A stretch of DNA of 64,000 bases from Micromonospora purpureochromogenes (GCF_900091515.1 NZ_LT607410.1:4278001-4342000), one strand, 5' to 3'. Positions 49,905 to 58,651 are shown, counted from the first letter of the stretch. Notes: generated by a model from the letters alone, not told the origin. Program-made: numbers and translations.

Positions 49905-50549
49905 ATGGACAGCAGCGCCACCGCCATCCGCCGCTACCGGGACCGCGACCACGACGCGGTCTACGACATCTGCGTCCGCACGGCCGACGCCGGCGGCGAC
50001 GCCCGCGGCCGGTACGCCAGCGACGACCTGATGCCCGATCTCTTCGCCGGGCCGTACCTGCACCTGGAGCCGGAGCTGGCGTTCGTGCTCACGCACCGGG
50101 ACGTCGTCGTCGGCTACGTGATCGGCACGGCGGACACGCCCGCGTTCGTGCGGGCCTACCGGCGGGTGTGGGTACCCCGGCTGGCCGACAGGTACCCGGT
50201 GCCGACCCGGCCGCCGGCCACCCCGGACGACGAGATGATCGCGCTGCACCACCGGCCGGAGCGGATGCTGCTGCCGGAACTCGCCGGCTACCCCGCCCAC
50301 CTGCACATCGACCTGCTGCCCGAACACCAGGGCCGGGGTCACGGCCGCCGGCTCGTCGAGACGTTCCTGCGCGCCGCCGCCCGCGCCGGAGCGCCCGGGC
50401 TGCACGTCGGCATGGTCACCGCCAACGTGCGGGCCCGCGGCTTCTACGACTGGCTGGGCTTCCACGAGATCCCGGTGCCCGACCCCGGTCCGGTCACCTA
50501 CCTCGGCCGGACCACGCGGGTGCCGGCACCCGTCGAGACCGCCCGGTAG
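49905..50549 (+). CDS. GNAT-family N-acetyltransferase (leaderless)
   Basis: A 214-aa protein from ATG 49905. Acetyl-CoA site LHIDLLPEHQGRGHGRRLVETFL (~130-152, the Q/RxxGxG/A loop), with GLHVGMVTANVRARGFYDWLGF in the C-terminal half. The N-terminal IRRYRDRDHDAVYDICVRTADAGGDA is typical of the group. Substrate unknown. Its last 52 bp overlap the 3' end of the opposite-strand sulfotransferase. Confidence 0.9.
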   Translation: MDSSATAIRRYRDRDHDAVYDICVRTADAGGDARGRYASDDLMPDLFAGPYLHLEPELAFVLTHRDVVVGYVIGTADTPAFVRAYRRVWVPRLADRYPVPTRPPATPDDEMIALHHRPERMLLPELAGYPAHLHIDLLPEHQGRGHGRRLVETFLRAAARAGAPGLHVGMVTANVRARGFYDWLGFHEIPVPDPGPVTYLGRTTRVPAPVETAR

Positions 50550-51298
50550 CGGCGGACCCACTCCCGGTTGAGCTGGTCGGCCTGCCGCCGGTGCCGGGGT
50601 ACGACGGCGGCCCCGGCGGGCAGCGTGAGCCCGAGGAAGTCGAGGACGGCGTGGGTGACGCCGACCAGGTCCGCGTCGAGGTCCTCGTAGGACACCACGT
50701 ACGGCCGGACGCCGGACGCGGCGAACCACGCCCGCCACGCCGCGTCGTGCCGGCCGATCACCTCGACCAGCCGGCCGATGGCGTCCGCGTCGAAGGCCGG
50801 CGCGCCCCCGCCGCCGTCGCCGCCGCTGATCTCACCGTCGCCACCCAGGTACCAGGCGCCGGTCTGTTCGGCCCGCAGCCAGGACACCGCCTGCGCGACG
50901 ACGTCGTCGCGCCGCAGGTACACGAATCGGGTACGCCCGAAGGCGCGTTCCAGCAGCGACAGGTCCCCGCCGGCGAGGTCCGGGTACACCGTGGCCAGCC
51001 GGTCGACCAGCTCGTCCAGCGTCCCCCACATCAGCTTCGCGCCGAAGACGCCGTTGTCGGTACGCCCGGTCGCCAGCGCCGCCGCCAGGTACTCCCGGTA
51101 GTCGACGTTCCCGTCGGGATGCCGGGCGATCCCCCAGCGCTCGGCCCACAGCGGCTCGTCCGGCACCCGGAAGTACGCCTGCGGGCGGCCGGCGACCCCG
51201 GTGGAGGCGAGCAGCCCGAGCAGCAGCGAACTACCGGTGCGGGGCGTGGCGCAGACCAGGTAGGAGTCGACGGGCTCGCGCCCGGGTCGGGTGGTCAC
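50498..51298 (-). CDS. Stf0-family sulfotransferase
   Basis: A 266-aa protein; GTG 51298 begins the family sequence, and a GTG at 51340 is in frame. The PAPS 5'-phosphosulfate loop YLVCATPRTGSSLLLGLL is at ~15-30. VFGAKLMWGTLDELVDRL, FVYLRRDDVVAQAVSWLRAEQTGAWY and the late VVPRHRRQADQLNREWVRRYR match Stf0, which sulfates trehalose in mycobacteria. The acceptor in this organism is unknown. Convergent overlap with the GNAT gene. Confidence 0.9.
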   Translation of the reverse strand: MTTRPGREPVDSYLVCATPRTGSSLLLGLLASTGVAGRPQAYFRVPDEPLWAERWGIARHPDGNVDYREYLAAALATGRTDNGVFGAKLMWGTLDELVDRLATVYPDLAGGDLSLLERAFGRTRFVYLRRDDVVAQAVSWLRAEQTGAWYLGGDGEISGGDGGGGAPAFDADAIGRLVEVIGRHDAAWRAWFAASGVRPYVVSYEDLDADLVGVTHAVLDFLGLTLPAGAAVVPRHRRQADQLNREWVRRYRAVSTGAGTRVVRPR

Positions 51299-51552
51299 GC
51301 CGCCGAGGGTAGGCCGGCCGGGTGGGCGCGTTTCAACCACTTTTCCGGGTGCCGGCCAATGGTGGGGCGGCGCACTGGCGCGCGGGTCCCGTCACGCCAG
51401 GTCGGCCGGCAGCGCCTCGACCGCCCGCCGGCCCAGGGCCGCCATCACCGGATTGGCCTCCCGGTGGCGGCGCCGCAAGGGCCACCGGGCCCGAGCGGGC
51501 GGCCCCGACGGGAGGGGCGACTAGCCGCCCGCTCGGCGGGTACGCGCTGCCC

Positions 51553-51774
51553 ATGGGTAGCCAGAAGCACAACAAACACGACAGCGGTGGCCAATCGGCT
51601 CGGGCCCACCGGCACCCGGGCAGCGGCGCGCCGGGGCGGCAGGGCTCCGAGGTCGAACGCTCGCCCAAGCGCCGGCACGAGCGGACCGCGACCGGCCCCT
51701 CGGGCAGTGAGCGCGACCACGGCCGGTCCAAGGTCGCGCACGAGGGGCGGGTGCACCGGCAGGGCACCGGCTGA
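51553..51774 (+). CDS. Small hydrophilic hypothetical protein
   Basis: A 73-aa, highly charged, Gly/His/Arg/Ser-rich protein (GSQKHNKHDSGGQSARAHRHPGS...). No hydrophobic core, so probably disordered. No strong ribosome site. A hairpin 8 bp downstream supports a transcript end here. Function unknown. Confidence 0.5.
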   Translation: MGSQKHNKHDSGGQSARAHRHPGSGAPGRQGSEVERSPKRRHERTATGPSGSERDHGRSKVAHEGRVHRQGTG

Positions 51775-51782
51775 CCCCGCCG

Positions 51783-51830
51783 CCGCCGTACGCGCGTCCC
51801 GGTTCCACCGGCGGGCAGTGCGTACGGCGG
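51783..51830 (+). terminator. Hairpin terminator after the small hydrophilic gene
   Basis: CCGCCGTACGC (51783-51793) and GCGTACGGCGG (51820-51830) are perfect 11-bp arms. Confidence 0.6.
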
Positions 51831-51910
51831 TGCAGCGGCGGAAACTGCCGGTGTGACCGACGACCGCACCTTCCGCGACGGCCAGCCCGTCCCCTGGTGA
51901 TCCCGGGGCG

Positions 51911-53548
51911 TCAGTCGAGCTCGGGCGCGCCGGTCTCCCGCAGCTCGCCCCCGGCGAGCCGCAGCCAGCGGTTCACCCCGATCTCGGTGAGGAACCGCTG
52001 GTCGTGGCTGACCACCACGAACGCGCCCTGGTACGCGCCGAGCGCGCTCTCCAACTGGGCGACGCTGACCAGGTCGAGGTTGTTGGTCGGCTCGTCCAGC
52101 AGCAGCAGCTGAGGTGCCGGCTCGGCGCAGAGCACGCAGACCAGGGTGGCGCGCAGCCGCTCCCCGCCGGAGAGCACCCCGACCGGCAGGTGGCTGCGGG
52201 AGCCCCGGAACAGGAAGCGGGCGAGCAGGTTCATCCGCTCCGCCTCCGGCGTCCCGGGCGCGAACGCGGCCAGGTTCTCCGCCACCGTGCGATCGAGGTC
52301 CAGCAGGTCCAGCCGCTGCGACAGGTACGCGATCCGCCCGTCGGCCCGCCGCACCTGGCCGCCGTCGGCGGCCAGGTCACCGTGGACCAGGCGGAGCAGG
52401 GTGGACTTGCCGGCGCCGTTGGGCCCGGTCAACGCGATCCGTTCGGGCCCCCGGATCGCCAGGTCGACACCGTCGGCGGCGAAGAGCGCCCGGTCGCCGT
52501 AGCGGACCTGCATCCGCTCGCCGAGGAAGACGGTGCGCCCGGCGGGAACGTTGGTGCCGGGCAGGTCCAGCACGATCCGCTGCTCGTCGCGCAGGGCGCG
52601 ACCGGCCTCGTCGAGCCGGGCCCGCGCCTGGCTGACCCGGGCCGCGTGGGTCTCGCCGGCCCGGCCGGCCGACTCCTGGGCGCCGCGCTTCATCGTCCCG
52701 GCGAAGATCTTCGGCAGACCGGCGCTCTTGAGGTTGCGGCTGGCGTTGCTGGCCCGCCGCTCGGCCCGCTCGCGGGCCTGCTGCATCTCCCGCTTCTCCC
52801 GCTTGACCTCCTGCTCGGCGTTGCGGACGTTGCGCTCGGCGACCTCCTGCTCGGCCCGCACGGCCTCCTGGTACGCGGTGAAGTTGCCGCCGTAGGAGCG
52901 GACCTCGCCCCGGTCGAGTTCGAGGATGCGGTCCATCCGGTCGAGCAGCGCCCGGTCGTGGCTGACCAGCAGCAGGCAGCCGGGCCAGTCGTCGAGCAGG
53001 TGGTAGAGCGTGCGCCGCGCGTCGAGGTCGAGGTTGTTGGTGGGTTCGTCGAGCAGCAGGACGTCGGGCCGCTTCAGCAGCTGCGCGGCGAGGCCGAGCG
53101 AGACGACCTGACCGCCGCTGAGGGTGTCCAGGCGACGGGTCAGCGCGACCCCGGCGAGGCCCAGCCGGTCCAGCTGGGCCTGGCTGCGCTCCTCGACGTC
53201 CCAGTCGTTGCCGATCGTGGTGAAGTGCTCCTCGCTCGCGTCGCCGGCCTCGATGGCGTGCAGCGCCCGGAGGACGGGGGCGACCCCCAGCACCTCGGAG
53301 ACGGTCAGGTCGCCGGCCAGGGGCAGGCTCTGCGGGAGGTAGCCGAGCACCCCCTCGACGGTCACCGATCCGCCGGTGGGCCGGCACTCCCCGGCGATCA
53401 GCTTGAGCAGGGTGCTCTTGCCGGCGCCGTTGGGGGCGACCAGACCCGTGCGACCACCGCCGACGGTGAACGACAGGTCCTCGAAGACGGGAGTGTCGTC
53501 GGGCCAGGAGAAGGAGAGGTTGGAGCAGATGACGTACGCATCGGACAT
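51911..53548 (-). CDS. ABC-F family ATPase (ribosome-protection type)
   Basis: A 545-aa soluble protein from ATG 53548 with two NBDs and no membrane domain. NBD1: LVAPNGAGKSTLL (~43), LSGGQ, LLLDEPTNNLDLD. A long K/R/E-rich helical linker (~240-300). NBD2: LTGPNGAGKSTLL (~380), LSGGERLRATLV, LLLDEPTNNLDL. Actinomycete ABC-F proteins of this type protect ribosomes from macrolides, lincosamides or pleuromutilins. The ~190-nt 5' leader with a 9-codon ORF and hairpin is what is expected of an antibiotic-induced attenuator. The drug cannot be named from sequence. Confidence 0.92.
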   Translation of the reverse strand: MSDAYVICSNLSFSWPDDTPVFEDLSFTVGGGRTGLVAPNGAGKSTLLKLIAGECRPTGGSVTVEGVLGYLPQSLPLAGDLTVSEVLGVAPVLRALHAIEAGDASEEHFTTIGNDWDVEERSQAQLDRLGLAGVALTRRLDTLSGGQVVSLGLAAQLLKRPDVLLLDEPTNNLDLDARRTLYHLLDDWPGCLLLVSHDRALLDRMDRILELDRGEVRSYGGNFTAYQEAVRAEQEVAERNVRNAEQEVKREKREMQQARERAERRASNASRNLKSAGLPKIFAGTMKRGAQESAGRAGETHAARVSQARARLDEAGRALRDEQRIVLDLPGTNVPAGRTVFLGERMQVRYGDRALFAADGVDLAIRGPERIALTGPNGAGKSTLLRLVHGDLAADGGQVRRADGRIAYLSQRLDLLDLDRTVAENLAAFAPGTPEAERMNLLARFLFRGSRSHLPVGVLSGGERLRATLVCVLCAEPAPQLLLLDEPTNNLDLVSVAQLESALGAYQGAFVVVSHDQRFLTEIGVNRWLRLAGGELRETGAPELD

Positions 53549-53626
53549 GCGAAGGACCTCGGGTGTGATGCGGGCGTGCCACAGCAGCCCGGCGGGCAAC
53601 AGGGATTGGTCGACGACGGCACGGCC

Positions 53627-53663
53627 CACCGGCGGCGGGGCGCTTCCCACGCGCCTGCCGGTG
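53627..53663 (-). promoter_or_regulatory. Leader hairpin of the ABC-F gene
   Basis: CACCGGC...GCCGGTG outer arms with GGCGC/GCGCC inner arms form a strong stem, 18 nt after the leader-peptide stop and 78 nt before the ABC-F start. Consistent with an attenuator. Confidence 0.6.
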
Positions 53664-53680
53664 GCCGACCATGTCCGGTC

Positions 53681-53710
53681 TCACCCGGAGATGTCGTCGT
53701 CACCCGCCAT
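53681..53710 (-). CDS. Leader peptide of the ABC-F gene
   Basis: A 9-codon ORF, MAGDDDISG, from ATG 53710 with AGGGAG upstream; TAATGT at 53744-53749 could be the -10 box. Short acidic leader followed by a hairpin, as in drug-inducible erm and ABC-F genes. Role by analogy. Confidence 0.55.
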   Translation of the reverse strand: MAGDDDISG

Positions 53711-53960
53711 GTCTGGTCTCCCTGTCCCGATCACTCGCCGCCGACATTACCAGCTGCCGATCGGGTGTCCCGGCGGGCGACGGGACGCGGGAGGTGAGCG
53801 GCGCCGGTCGATGCCCGGCCGGGATGTCCATCCCTCCGCGTGACCTTCCCGGTTGGCGCCCGCCTGCGCGGGTAGTCACCCCCGCCAGCCGGCTGCCGGG
53901 TGGCTCGTCCCTCGGCAGCCGTCCCGAACTGCTGGCCGCGCCGCCGGGGGTCGCAGGCCG

Positions 53961-56201
53961 ATGACGGACACCGCACCGCCGTCCGGAGAGCAGCACGCGC
54001 CGGACGACGTCGTCGAACTGCGGGTACACGGGGTCTCGGGCGCCCGCGCCGACCAGGTGCTCGACCGGCCGCACACCCACCAGGTCGCCGGCGACCGCAG
54101 CGGCGGCTTCTTCCGACCGAGGCCGGGCTACCCGGACAGCACCGGACCGGGAGGCGTGGTGCTGGAGGTGTACCGGTGGAGCGACCTGCCCTCCGGCACC
54201 GCCGCCCGGACGCTGTCCCTGGTCTTCCTGCTCCCGTTCATGCTGAGCAACGTGGTGATCTGGATGCGCCCGGCCCGGCGGGGGCCCGGCACGGGCGTCA
54301 AGGTGCTGTGCCGGCTCCTCGCGCTCAGCCTCACCGTGCTGTACGCCCTGTCCGCCGCCGGCGTCGCCCTGGACCTGATCGCCTGGAAGTGCATGGGCTC
54401 GTCCCGATGCCTGATGGGCCGCACCTGGCTGTCCTGGCTCGGCGGGCACCCGGTCGGCCTGCGGCTGGCGGTGCTGGCCGCGGTGCCGATCGGCGCGGTC
54501 GGGCTGGTCTGGCTGCTGGGCGCCCGCCCCGGCCGCTCCTACGAGGGCTTCCGGGTGCCGACCGGCGACCCGGAGGGCGACCGGCTCAGCGCCGTCGGCC
54601 AGTGGGACGCCATGCCGATGGTGGGTCGGCTGCGGGCGATCCACATCGCCGTCGCGCTCGCGGTGCTCGACCTGACCCTGCTCACCGCGCGCGGTGCCGG
54701 CCACCCCTCGGTCGCGACGGTCGGCCTGGCCGTCCTGGCCGTGCTGGTGCTGGCGGCCGGCGCGGCGCTGCTCTGCACGCCCGAGCTGCTGGAACGGCCG
54801 GGCACGGCGCGCACCACCGACCGGCTGACCGTGGCGCTGCGCACGGTGGCCTGCGGCCTGACCGTGGCGACCCTCGGGGTGGTCGCACTGGACCAGACCC
54901 CGTGGCCGGTCTCGGGCGCGCTGCCCGGGTACGGCCTGATCGTCGGTTGGGCCTTCCTCGCGCAGATGGCACTGCTGGCGGCCCTCGCCGTGCTGGCCCC
55001 GTGGCGCAGCCGCCGGGACGGCGGCCCGGCGCTGCTGCACGGCCTGGGCGCGCCGGTGATCGCGGCCTTCGCGGTCGGCCTGTCGAGCGCGTTCTCCGCC
55101 GAGCTGGTCTACCGGACGGCGTACTTCCTCAACCGCCGGGCGATCACCGGACGCCCGGAGGATCTGGCGGCCCCGCCACTGGCCTACAAGTGGGCGTTGT
55201 TCACCTTCTTCCTGAGCATGATCGTGGCGGTGCTGGTCGCCGCCGGGCTGACCCTGCTCTCCCGCCGGAGTCGCCGACGGGCGGCGGCCGCCATCGTCGC
55301 CAGGGACTTCCCGGCAGCCCCACCCGAGGCCGCCGACCGGATGCGACGGGTGGAGAAGACGATCGCGCGGGCGCGGTTCACCGAGTGGCTCGGCCCGCTG
55401 GCCGTCGCGTGCGCCTGCCTCGCCACGGTCGGCCTGGCCACGAGCTTGCTCGCACTGTTCGGGCTGCAGCCGAGCCCGCTGGCGGAACGGCTGCTCGGGG
55501 TGCCGTCCGGGTTCGTGAACTTCGGGCTGACCGTGGGCAGCTATCTCATCGCCGGGCTCGTGCTCGCCCTGGTGATGGGCGGACTGTTCGCCTACCGGAC
55601 GGCGGAGTTCCGCCGGTACGTCGGCGTGGTGTGGGACCTGGGCACGTTCTGGCCCCGGGCGGCCCACCCCTTCGCGCCGCCGTGCTACGCCGAACGGGCC
55701 GTACCCGAGCTGGCGAAGCGGATCTGCTACCTGGCGGAGCGGCACACCGGCGTGCTGCTCAGCGGCCACAGCCACGGGTCGGTGCTGCTGGCGGCCACGG
55801 TGCTGCAACTGCCGCCGCAGGTACGCCGGCGGGTCGCGCTGCTGACCCACGGGTCCCCGCTCGACCGCCTGTACGCCCGACTCTTCCCCGCGTACCTGGG
55901 CCGGGACGTGCTGCACGAGGTGGGCGAGCGGGTCGGCTGGCGCTGGTTGAACCTGTGGCGGGAGACCGATCCCATCGGCGGCTGGGTGTTCGCCGCACAC
56001 CGGCCCGGTGACCCACCGACCCGGGCCGGCCCGAGCGACCGGGTCGACCGGCGGCTGCGGGACCCCGAGGACGTGGTGGCGCCCCCGAGCGACAGCGTCC
56101 CGCCCCCGGTCAAGGGGCACTGGCCGTGCGAATCCGACGAACGCTTCGCCGCCGCGGTCCGTGAGCTGGCCGACCGGCTCCGGGCCGAGCGCCGGACCTG
56201 A
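53961..56201 (+). CDS. Polytopic membrane protein with split alpha/beta-hydrolase motifs
   Basis: A 746-aa protein from ATG 53961. The N-terminus reads VVELRVHGVSGARADQVLD (~17-35), like the HGxxG oxyanion strand of lipases. A region of about ten membrane helices follows (~85-570, e.g. LSLVFLLPFMLSNVVIW, FGLTVGSYLIAGLVLALVMGGLF). Near the C-terminus comes GVLLSGHSHGSVLLAATVL (~605), a GxSxG nucleophile elbow, then VALLTHGSPLDRLYARLFPAYL and RWLNLWRETDPIGGW. This suggests a hydrolase fold whose first strand is separated from its nucleophile by a large membrane insertion. Family otherwise unrecognised; substrate probably lipid. Confidence 0.8.
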   Translation: MTDTAPPSGEQHAPDDVVELRVHGVSGARADQVLDRPHTHQVAGDRSGGFFRPRPGYPDSTGPGGVVLEVYRWSDLPSGTAARTLSLVFLLPFMLSNVVIWMRPARRGPGTGVKVLCRLLALSLTVLYALSAAGVALDLIAWKCMGSSRCLMGRTWLSWLGGHPVGLRLAVLAAVPIGAVGLVWLLGARPGRSYEGFRVPTGDPEGDRLSAVGQWDAMPMVGRLRAIHIAVALAVLDLTLLTARGAGHPSVATVGLAVLAVLVLAAGAALLCTPELLERPGTARTTDRLTVALRTVACGLTVATLGVVALDQTPWPVSGALPGYGLIVGWAFLAQMALLAALAVLAPWRSRRDGGPALLHGLGAPVIAAFAVGLSSAFSAELVYRTAYFLNRRAITGRPEDLAAPPLAYKWALFTFFLSMIVAVLVAAGLTLLSRRSRRRAAAAIVARDFPAAPPEAADRMRRVEKTIARARFTEWLGPLAVACACLATVGLATSLLALFGLQPSPLAERLLGVPSGFVNFGLTVGSYLIAGLVLALVMGGLFAYRTAEFRRYVGVVWDLGTFWPRAAHPFAPPCYAERAVPELAKRICYLAERHTGVLLSGHSHGSVLLAATVLQLPPQVRRRVALLTHGSPLDRLYARLFPAYLGRDVLHEVGERVGWRWLNLWRETDPIGGWVFAAHRPGDPPTRAGPSDRVDRRLRDPEDVVAPPSDSVPPPVKGHWPCESDERFAAAVRELADRLRAERRT

Positions 56202-56238
56202 CGCCACCGGGCGGGTACGCAGCCACCGCGGCTTACTG

Positions 56239-56403
56239 CTACCTGCCGCGTCGGACGGCCCGCACGCCGAACACCACGGCGCCGAGGACGAGCACGACGC
56301 CCAGGAACTGGAGGCCCGGCGAGTCGTCGGCCTCCCCGTACACGATGCCGGCGACGCCGATCGCGACGGCGAGGAGGGCGACGATGGCGAGGACGTACTT
56401 CAT
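56239..56403 (-). CDS. Small membrane protein, two-helix
   Basis: A 54-aa protein from ATG 56403, preceded by GGAAGGA. Two hydrophobic segments (VLAIVALLAVAIGVAGIVYG and LQFLGVVLVLGAVVFGV) flank a short acidic loop with EADDSP; the C-terminus is RAVRRGR. It is predicted by reading the minus strand directly and is conserved-looking in composition. Convergent with the preceding membrane hydrolase. Confidence 0.75.
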   Translation of the reverse strand: MKYVLAIVALLAVAIGVAGIVYGEADDSPGLQFLGVVLVLGAVVFGVRAVRRGR

Positions 56404-56487
56404 AAGTTTTCCTTCCGAGGCCGGATCCGGCCGGTGAGCGGGTCGACGTGGCTGAGGTGTGCAGTGGTTGGCGCGCGGTGCGCCGAG

Positions 56488-56694
56488 TCAGTCCTCGACC
56501 CACTCGAGCAGGTCACCGGGCTGGCAGTCGAGCACCCGGCACATGGCTTCCAGGGTGCTGAAACGGACGGCTTTGGCACGACCGTTCTTCAGCACCGCCA
56601 CGTTCGCCGGCGTGAGCCCGACGCGTTCGGCGAACTCACCGACGCTCATCTTGCGTTTGGCCAGCTCGACATCGATGCGGACGACGATGGGCAT
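56488..56694 (-). CDS. YozG-like HTH regulator paired with DUF2975
   Basis: A 68-aa Cro/CI-type HTH from ATG 56694 (ATGA overlap with the membrane gene): MPIVVRIDVELAKRKMSVGEF, GLTPANVAVLKNGRAKAVRFSTLEAMCRVLDCQPGDLLEW. Typical partner of DUF2975 membrane proteins in Gram-positive bacteria. It probably controls its own operon, perhaps with the membrane protein as sensor. Confidence 0.9.
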   Translation of the reverse strand: MPIVVRIDVELAKRKMSVGEFAERVGLTPANVAVLKNGRAKAVRFSTLEAMCRVLDCQPGDLLEWVED

Positions 56695-57173
56695 CAGATC
56701 ACCGCTTCCATGTCGGTGCGCAGTGTCGTGGCCTGCCGCAGCAGTGCCCGCATCACCACCATCAGCAGCCCCAGCACGGCGACGCCCACCAACATCAGGA
56801 AGAGCAGGAGCGGCAGTCCGGGGTCGGACGCGTTGAAGCCGACATAGAGAAATACGCCCAGCAGCACCACCCAGGCGGCGACGATCGCCCAGACGATCGC
56901 GTCCACCCACGCCAGCGAGGCGTCACTGAAGATGCGGTCGTTCTTGACCAGGGTGAGCAACTTCCAGGTGGACACGATCACCACCTGGATACACAGCAGC
57001 CAGAACACCGAGACGGCAGTCATCGGCCACCGGAGGTAGGCCTGGTCCGGGGACTCCTGGGCCATGTGCGCGAACTGCCCGGGCAGGGAGAAGGTCTGAA
57101 ACATGACCAGGATCCCGAACAGCAGCACGAGGAAGACTCTGAGCGGGGCCACCGCTCGATGCTCAGTGAACAT
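56694..57173 (-). CDS. DUF2975 membrane protein
   Basis: A 159-aa protein from ATG 57173 with four helices (VFLVLLFGILVMFQTFSL, AVSVFWLLCIQVVIVSTW, VWAIVAAWVVLLGVFLYVGF, LLLFLMLVGVAVLGLLMVVM). KNDRIFSDASLAWVDAI between helices 2 and 3 is the DUF2975 signature. The translationally coupled HTH gene follows. Function unknown. Confidence 0.88.
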   Translation of the reverse strand: MFTEHRAVAPLRVFLVLLFGILVMFQTFSLPGQFAHMAQESPDQAYLRWPMTAVSVFWLLCIQVVIVSTWKLLTLVKNDRIFSDASLAWVDAIVWAIVAAWVVLLGVFLYVGFNASDPGLPLLLFLMLVGVAVLGLLMVVMRALLRQATTLRTDMEAVI

Positions 57174-57380
57174 ACATCGACTATCGCTTGTAACCTATCG
57201 AAAGTCAATCGGTACGGCAATCTCCTGAGGGTTAGCCTCGTCCCGGTGCGACGCTCGTTCGTGGGGCGGCCCGCACCGCCGGACCGGCACCCTCGGCCGA
57301 GGACGGATACGGCCTCAGCGTGGCCGAAGATCAGCCAGGAACCAGGCCCCGCCCGGGCGGCCGCCGGCAGGCGGGTGCCG

Positions 57381-57878
57381 TCAGCAGGCCGGCCCGCCCG
57401 CGGCCGAGCACGACGGACCCTCCGCCGCCCCGGCGCAGGACGCCGGACCGCCACCGACCGCCCGCTCCAGCAGCTCGTAGAGCGTCTCGCGCTGCCGCGC
57501 GTCCAGCGCGCCGAGCACCTCGTCCTCCACCGCCGCGAGAGCGCACTCGGCCTCCCCGAGGCGCTTCTCTCCGGCGGGGGTGAGCTCGACGACGTGCCGA
57601 CGGCGGTCCTCGGGAGAACGGCGCCGTTCGATCAGCCGCTCCGCCTCCAACTCGTTGAGCAGCCCGACGATGTTGGTGCCGTCCATCTCCAGGGTGCCGG
57701 CGAGGGCCTGCTGGCTGCTGCCGCCCTGCGCCCGCAGCACCGTGAGCGCGACCAGGTGCCGGGGCCGCAGCCCCAGCGGCGCCAGCACCGTCTCGGCGCG
57801 CAGCCGCATCCGCCGCGCGAGGTGGTCGAGCAGGGGCGCCGAGCGGTGCTCGGGCTGGTCGACCGGTACGGCGGGCAT
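57381..57878 (-). CDS. MarR-family transcriptional regulator
   Basis: A 165-aa winged-HTH protein; ATG 57878 is chosen, since a longer frame overlaps the divergent promoter. RPRHLVALTVLRAQGGSSQQALAGTLEMDGTNIVGLLNELEAERLIERRRSPEDRRRHVVELTPAGEKRL (~45-110) is the full DNA-binding core. The C-terminal tail is Gly/Ala/Cys-rich (GGGPASCAGAAEGPSCSAAGGPAC); its three cysteines might sense oxidants. Divergent from the azoreductase gene. Confidence 0.9.
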   Translation of the reverse strand: MPAVPVDQPEHRSAPLLDHLARRMRLRAETVLAPLGLRPRHLVALTVLRAQGGSSQQALAGTLEMDGTNIVGLLNELEAERLIERRRSPEDRRRHVVELTPAGEKRLGEAECALAAVEDEVLGALDARQRETLYELLERAVGGGPASCAGAAEGPSCSAAGGPAC

Positions 57879-57926
57879 GTGACCAAGCCTACCGTCGCCG
57901 CCCACGACCCACGTGCTACAAATGGT

Positions 57927-57934
57927 TTGCGCAA
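57927..57934. promoter_or_regulatory. Palindrome TTGCGCAA between marR and azoR
   Basis: An 8-bp palindrome centred in the 83-bp divergent gap and flanked by near-symmetric bases; candidate MarR operator controlling both genes. Confidence 0.5.
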
Positions 57935-57961
57935 CATCAATGAATCGTGAAGGGTAAACCA

Positions 57962-58609
57962 ATGGCACACCTGTTGCACATCGACTCCAGCATCCAGGGG
58001 GACCGGTCGGTGAGCCGCCGGCTCACCGACCGTGCGGCCAGGGCCTGGCGCGCCGCGCACCCCGACGGCACGGTCCACTACCGGGACCTGGGCATCGATC
58101 CCCTCCCGCATCTGGACCAGGCCGGCGGCCTGGCGCGAATGACACCGCCGGAGCAGCACACCCCCGCCCAGCGGGAGTCCTGGGCGCTGACCGAGCAGCT
58201 GGTCGAGGAGGTGAGGCGGGCCGACACGGTCCTGCTGGGGCTGCCGCTGTACAACTTCGCCGCGCCCAGCAGCGTCAAGGCGTGGGTCGACCACCTGATC
58301 GCGCCCGGCCTGGCCTACGACCCGGAGACCCAGGCCGGCCTCCTGAACGACCGCGAGTTGATCGTGCTGGCCACGCGCGGCGGTGGGTACGCCCCCGGCA
58401 CGCCCCGCGAGGGCTGGGACCACGCCGAGCCGTGGCTGCCGCACGGCCTGGCGATGACCGGCCTCCAGCCGCGCTTCATCACGGTGGAGCTGACCCTCGC
58501 CGGCGTTAACCCGGCCATGGCCGGCCTGGTCCCGCTGGCCCAGGAGAGCCTCGCGGCGGCCGAGCGCGCCGTCGACGAACTCTGGGTCCCGGCCGCCGCC
58601 GCGGCCTAG
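57962..58609 (+). CDS. azoR: FMN-dependent NADH-azoreductase
   Basis: A 215-aa flavodoxin-fold enzyme from ATG 57962 (GAAGGG 8 nt upstream; GTG 57947 is an alternative). HLLHIDSSIQGDRSVSRRLTDR (FMN phosphate site), LLGLPLYNFAAPSSVKAWVDHLI (~87-110) and LATRGGGYAPG (~140) are diagnostic of AzoR. It reduces quinones and azo compounds. Divergent MarR control fits quinone/electrophile stress. Confidence 0.92.
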   Translation: MAHLLHIDSSIQGDRSVSRRLTDRAARAWRAAHPDGTVHYRDLGIDPLPHLDQAGGLARMTPPEQHTPAQRESWALTEQLVEEVRRADTVLLGLPLYNFAAPSSVKAWVDHLIAPGLAYDPETQAGLLNDRELIVLATRGGGYAPGTPREGWDHAEPWLPHGLAMTGLQPRFITVELTLAGVNPAMAGLVPLAQESLAAAERAVDELWVPAAAAA

Positions 58610-58622
58610 GCGAGGCCGCCAC

Positions 58623-58651
58623 GGGAGTGGTCCACGCACCGGGCCACTCCC
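58623..58651 (+). terminator. Terminator of azoR
   Basis: GGGAGTGG (58623-58630) pairs with CCACTCCC (58644-58651), 13 bp after the stop. Confidence 0.65.

Noticed and set aside
51341..51552. A short minus-strand peptide ending MAALGRRAVEALPADLA
   Set aside because: Only about 28 codons from a TTG without a ribosome site; looks like the tail of something, but no upstream frame supports it.
51853..51900. A 15-codon plus-strand ORF before the ABC-F stop
   Set aside because: No ribosome site, no gene downstream on that strand, and too short to distinguish from chance.
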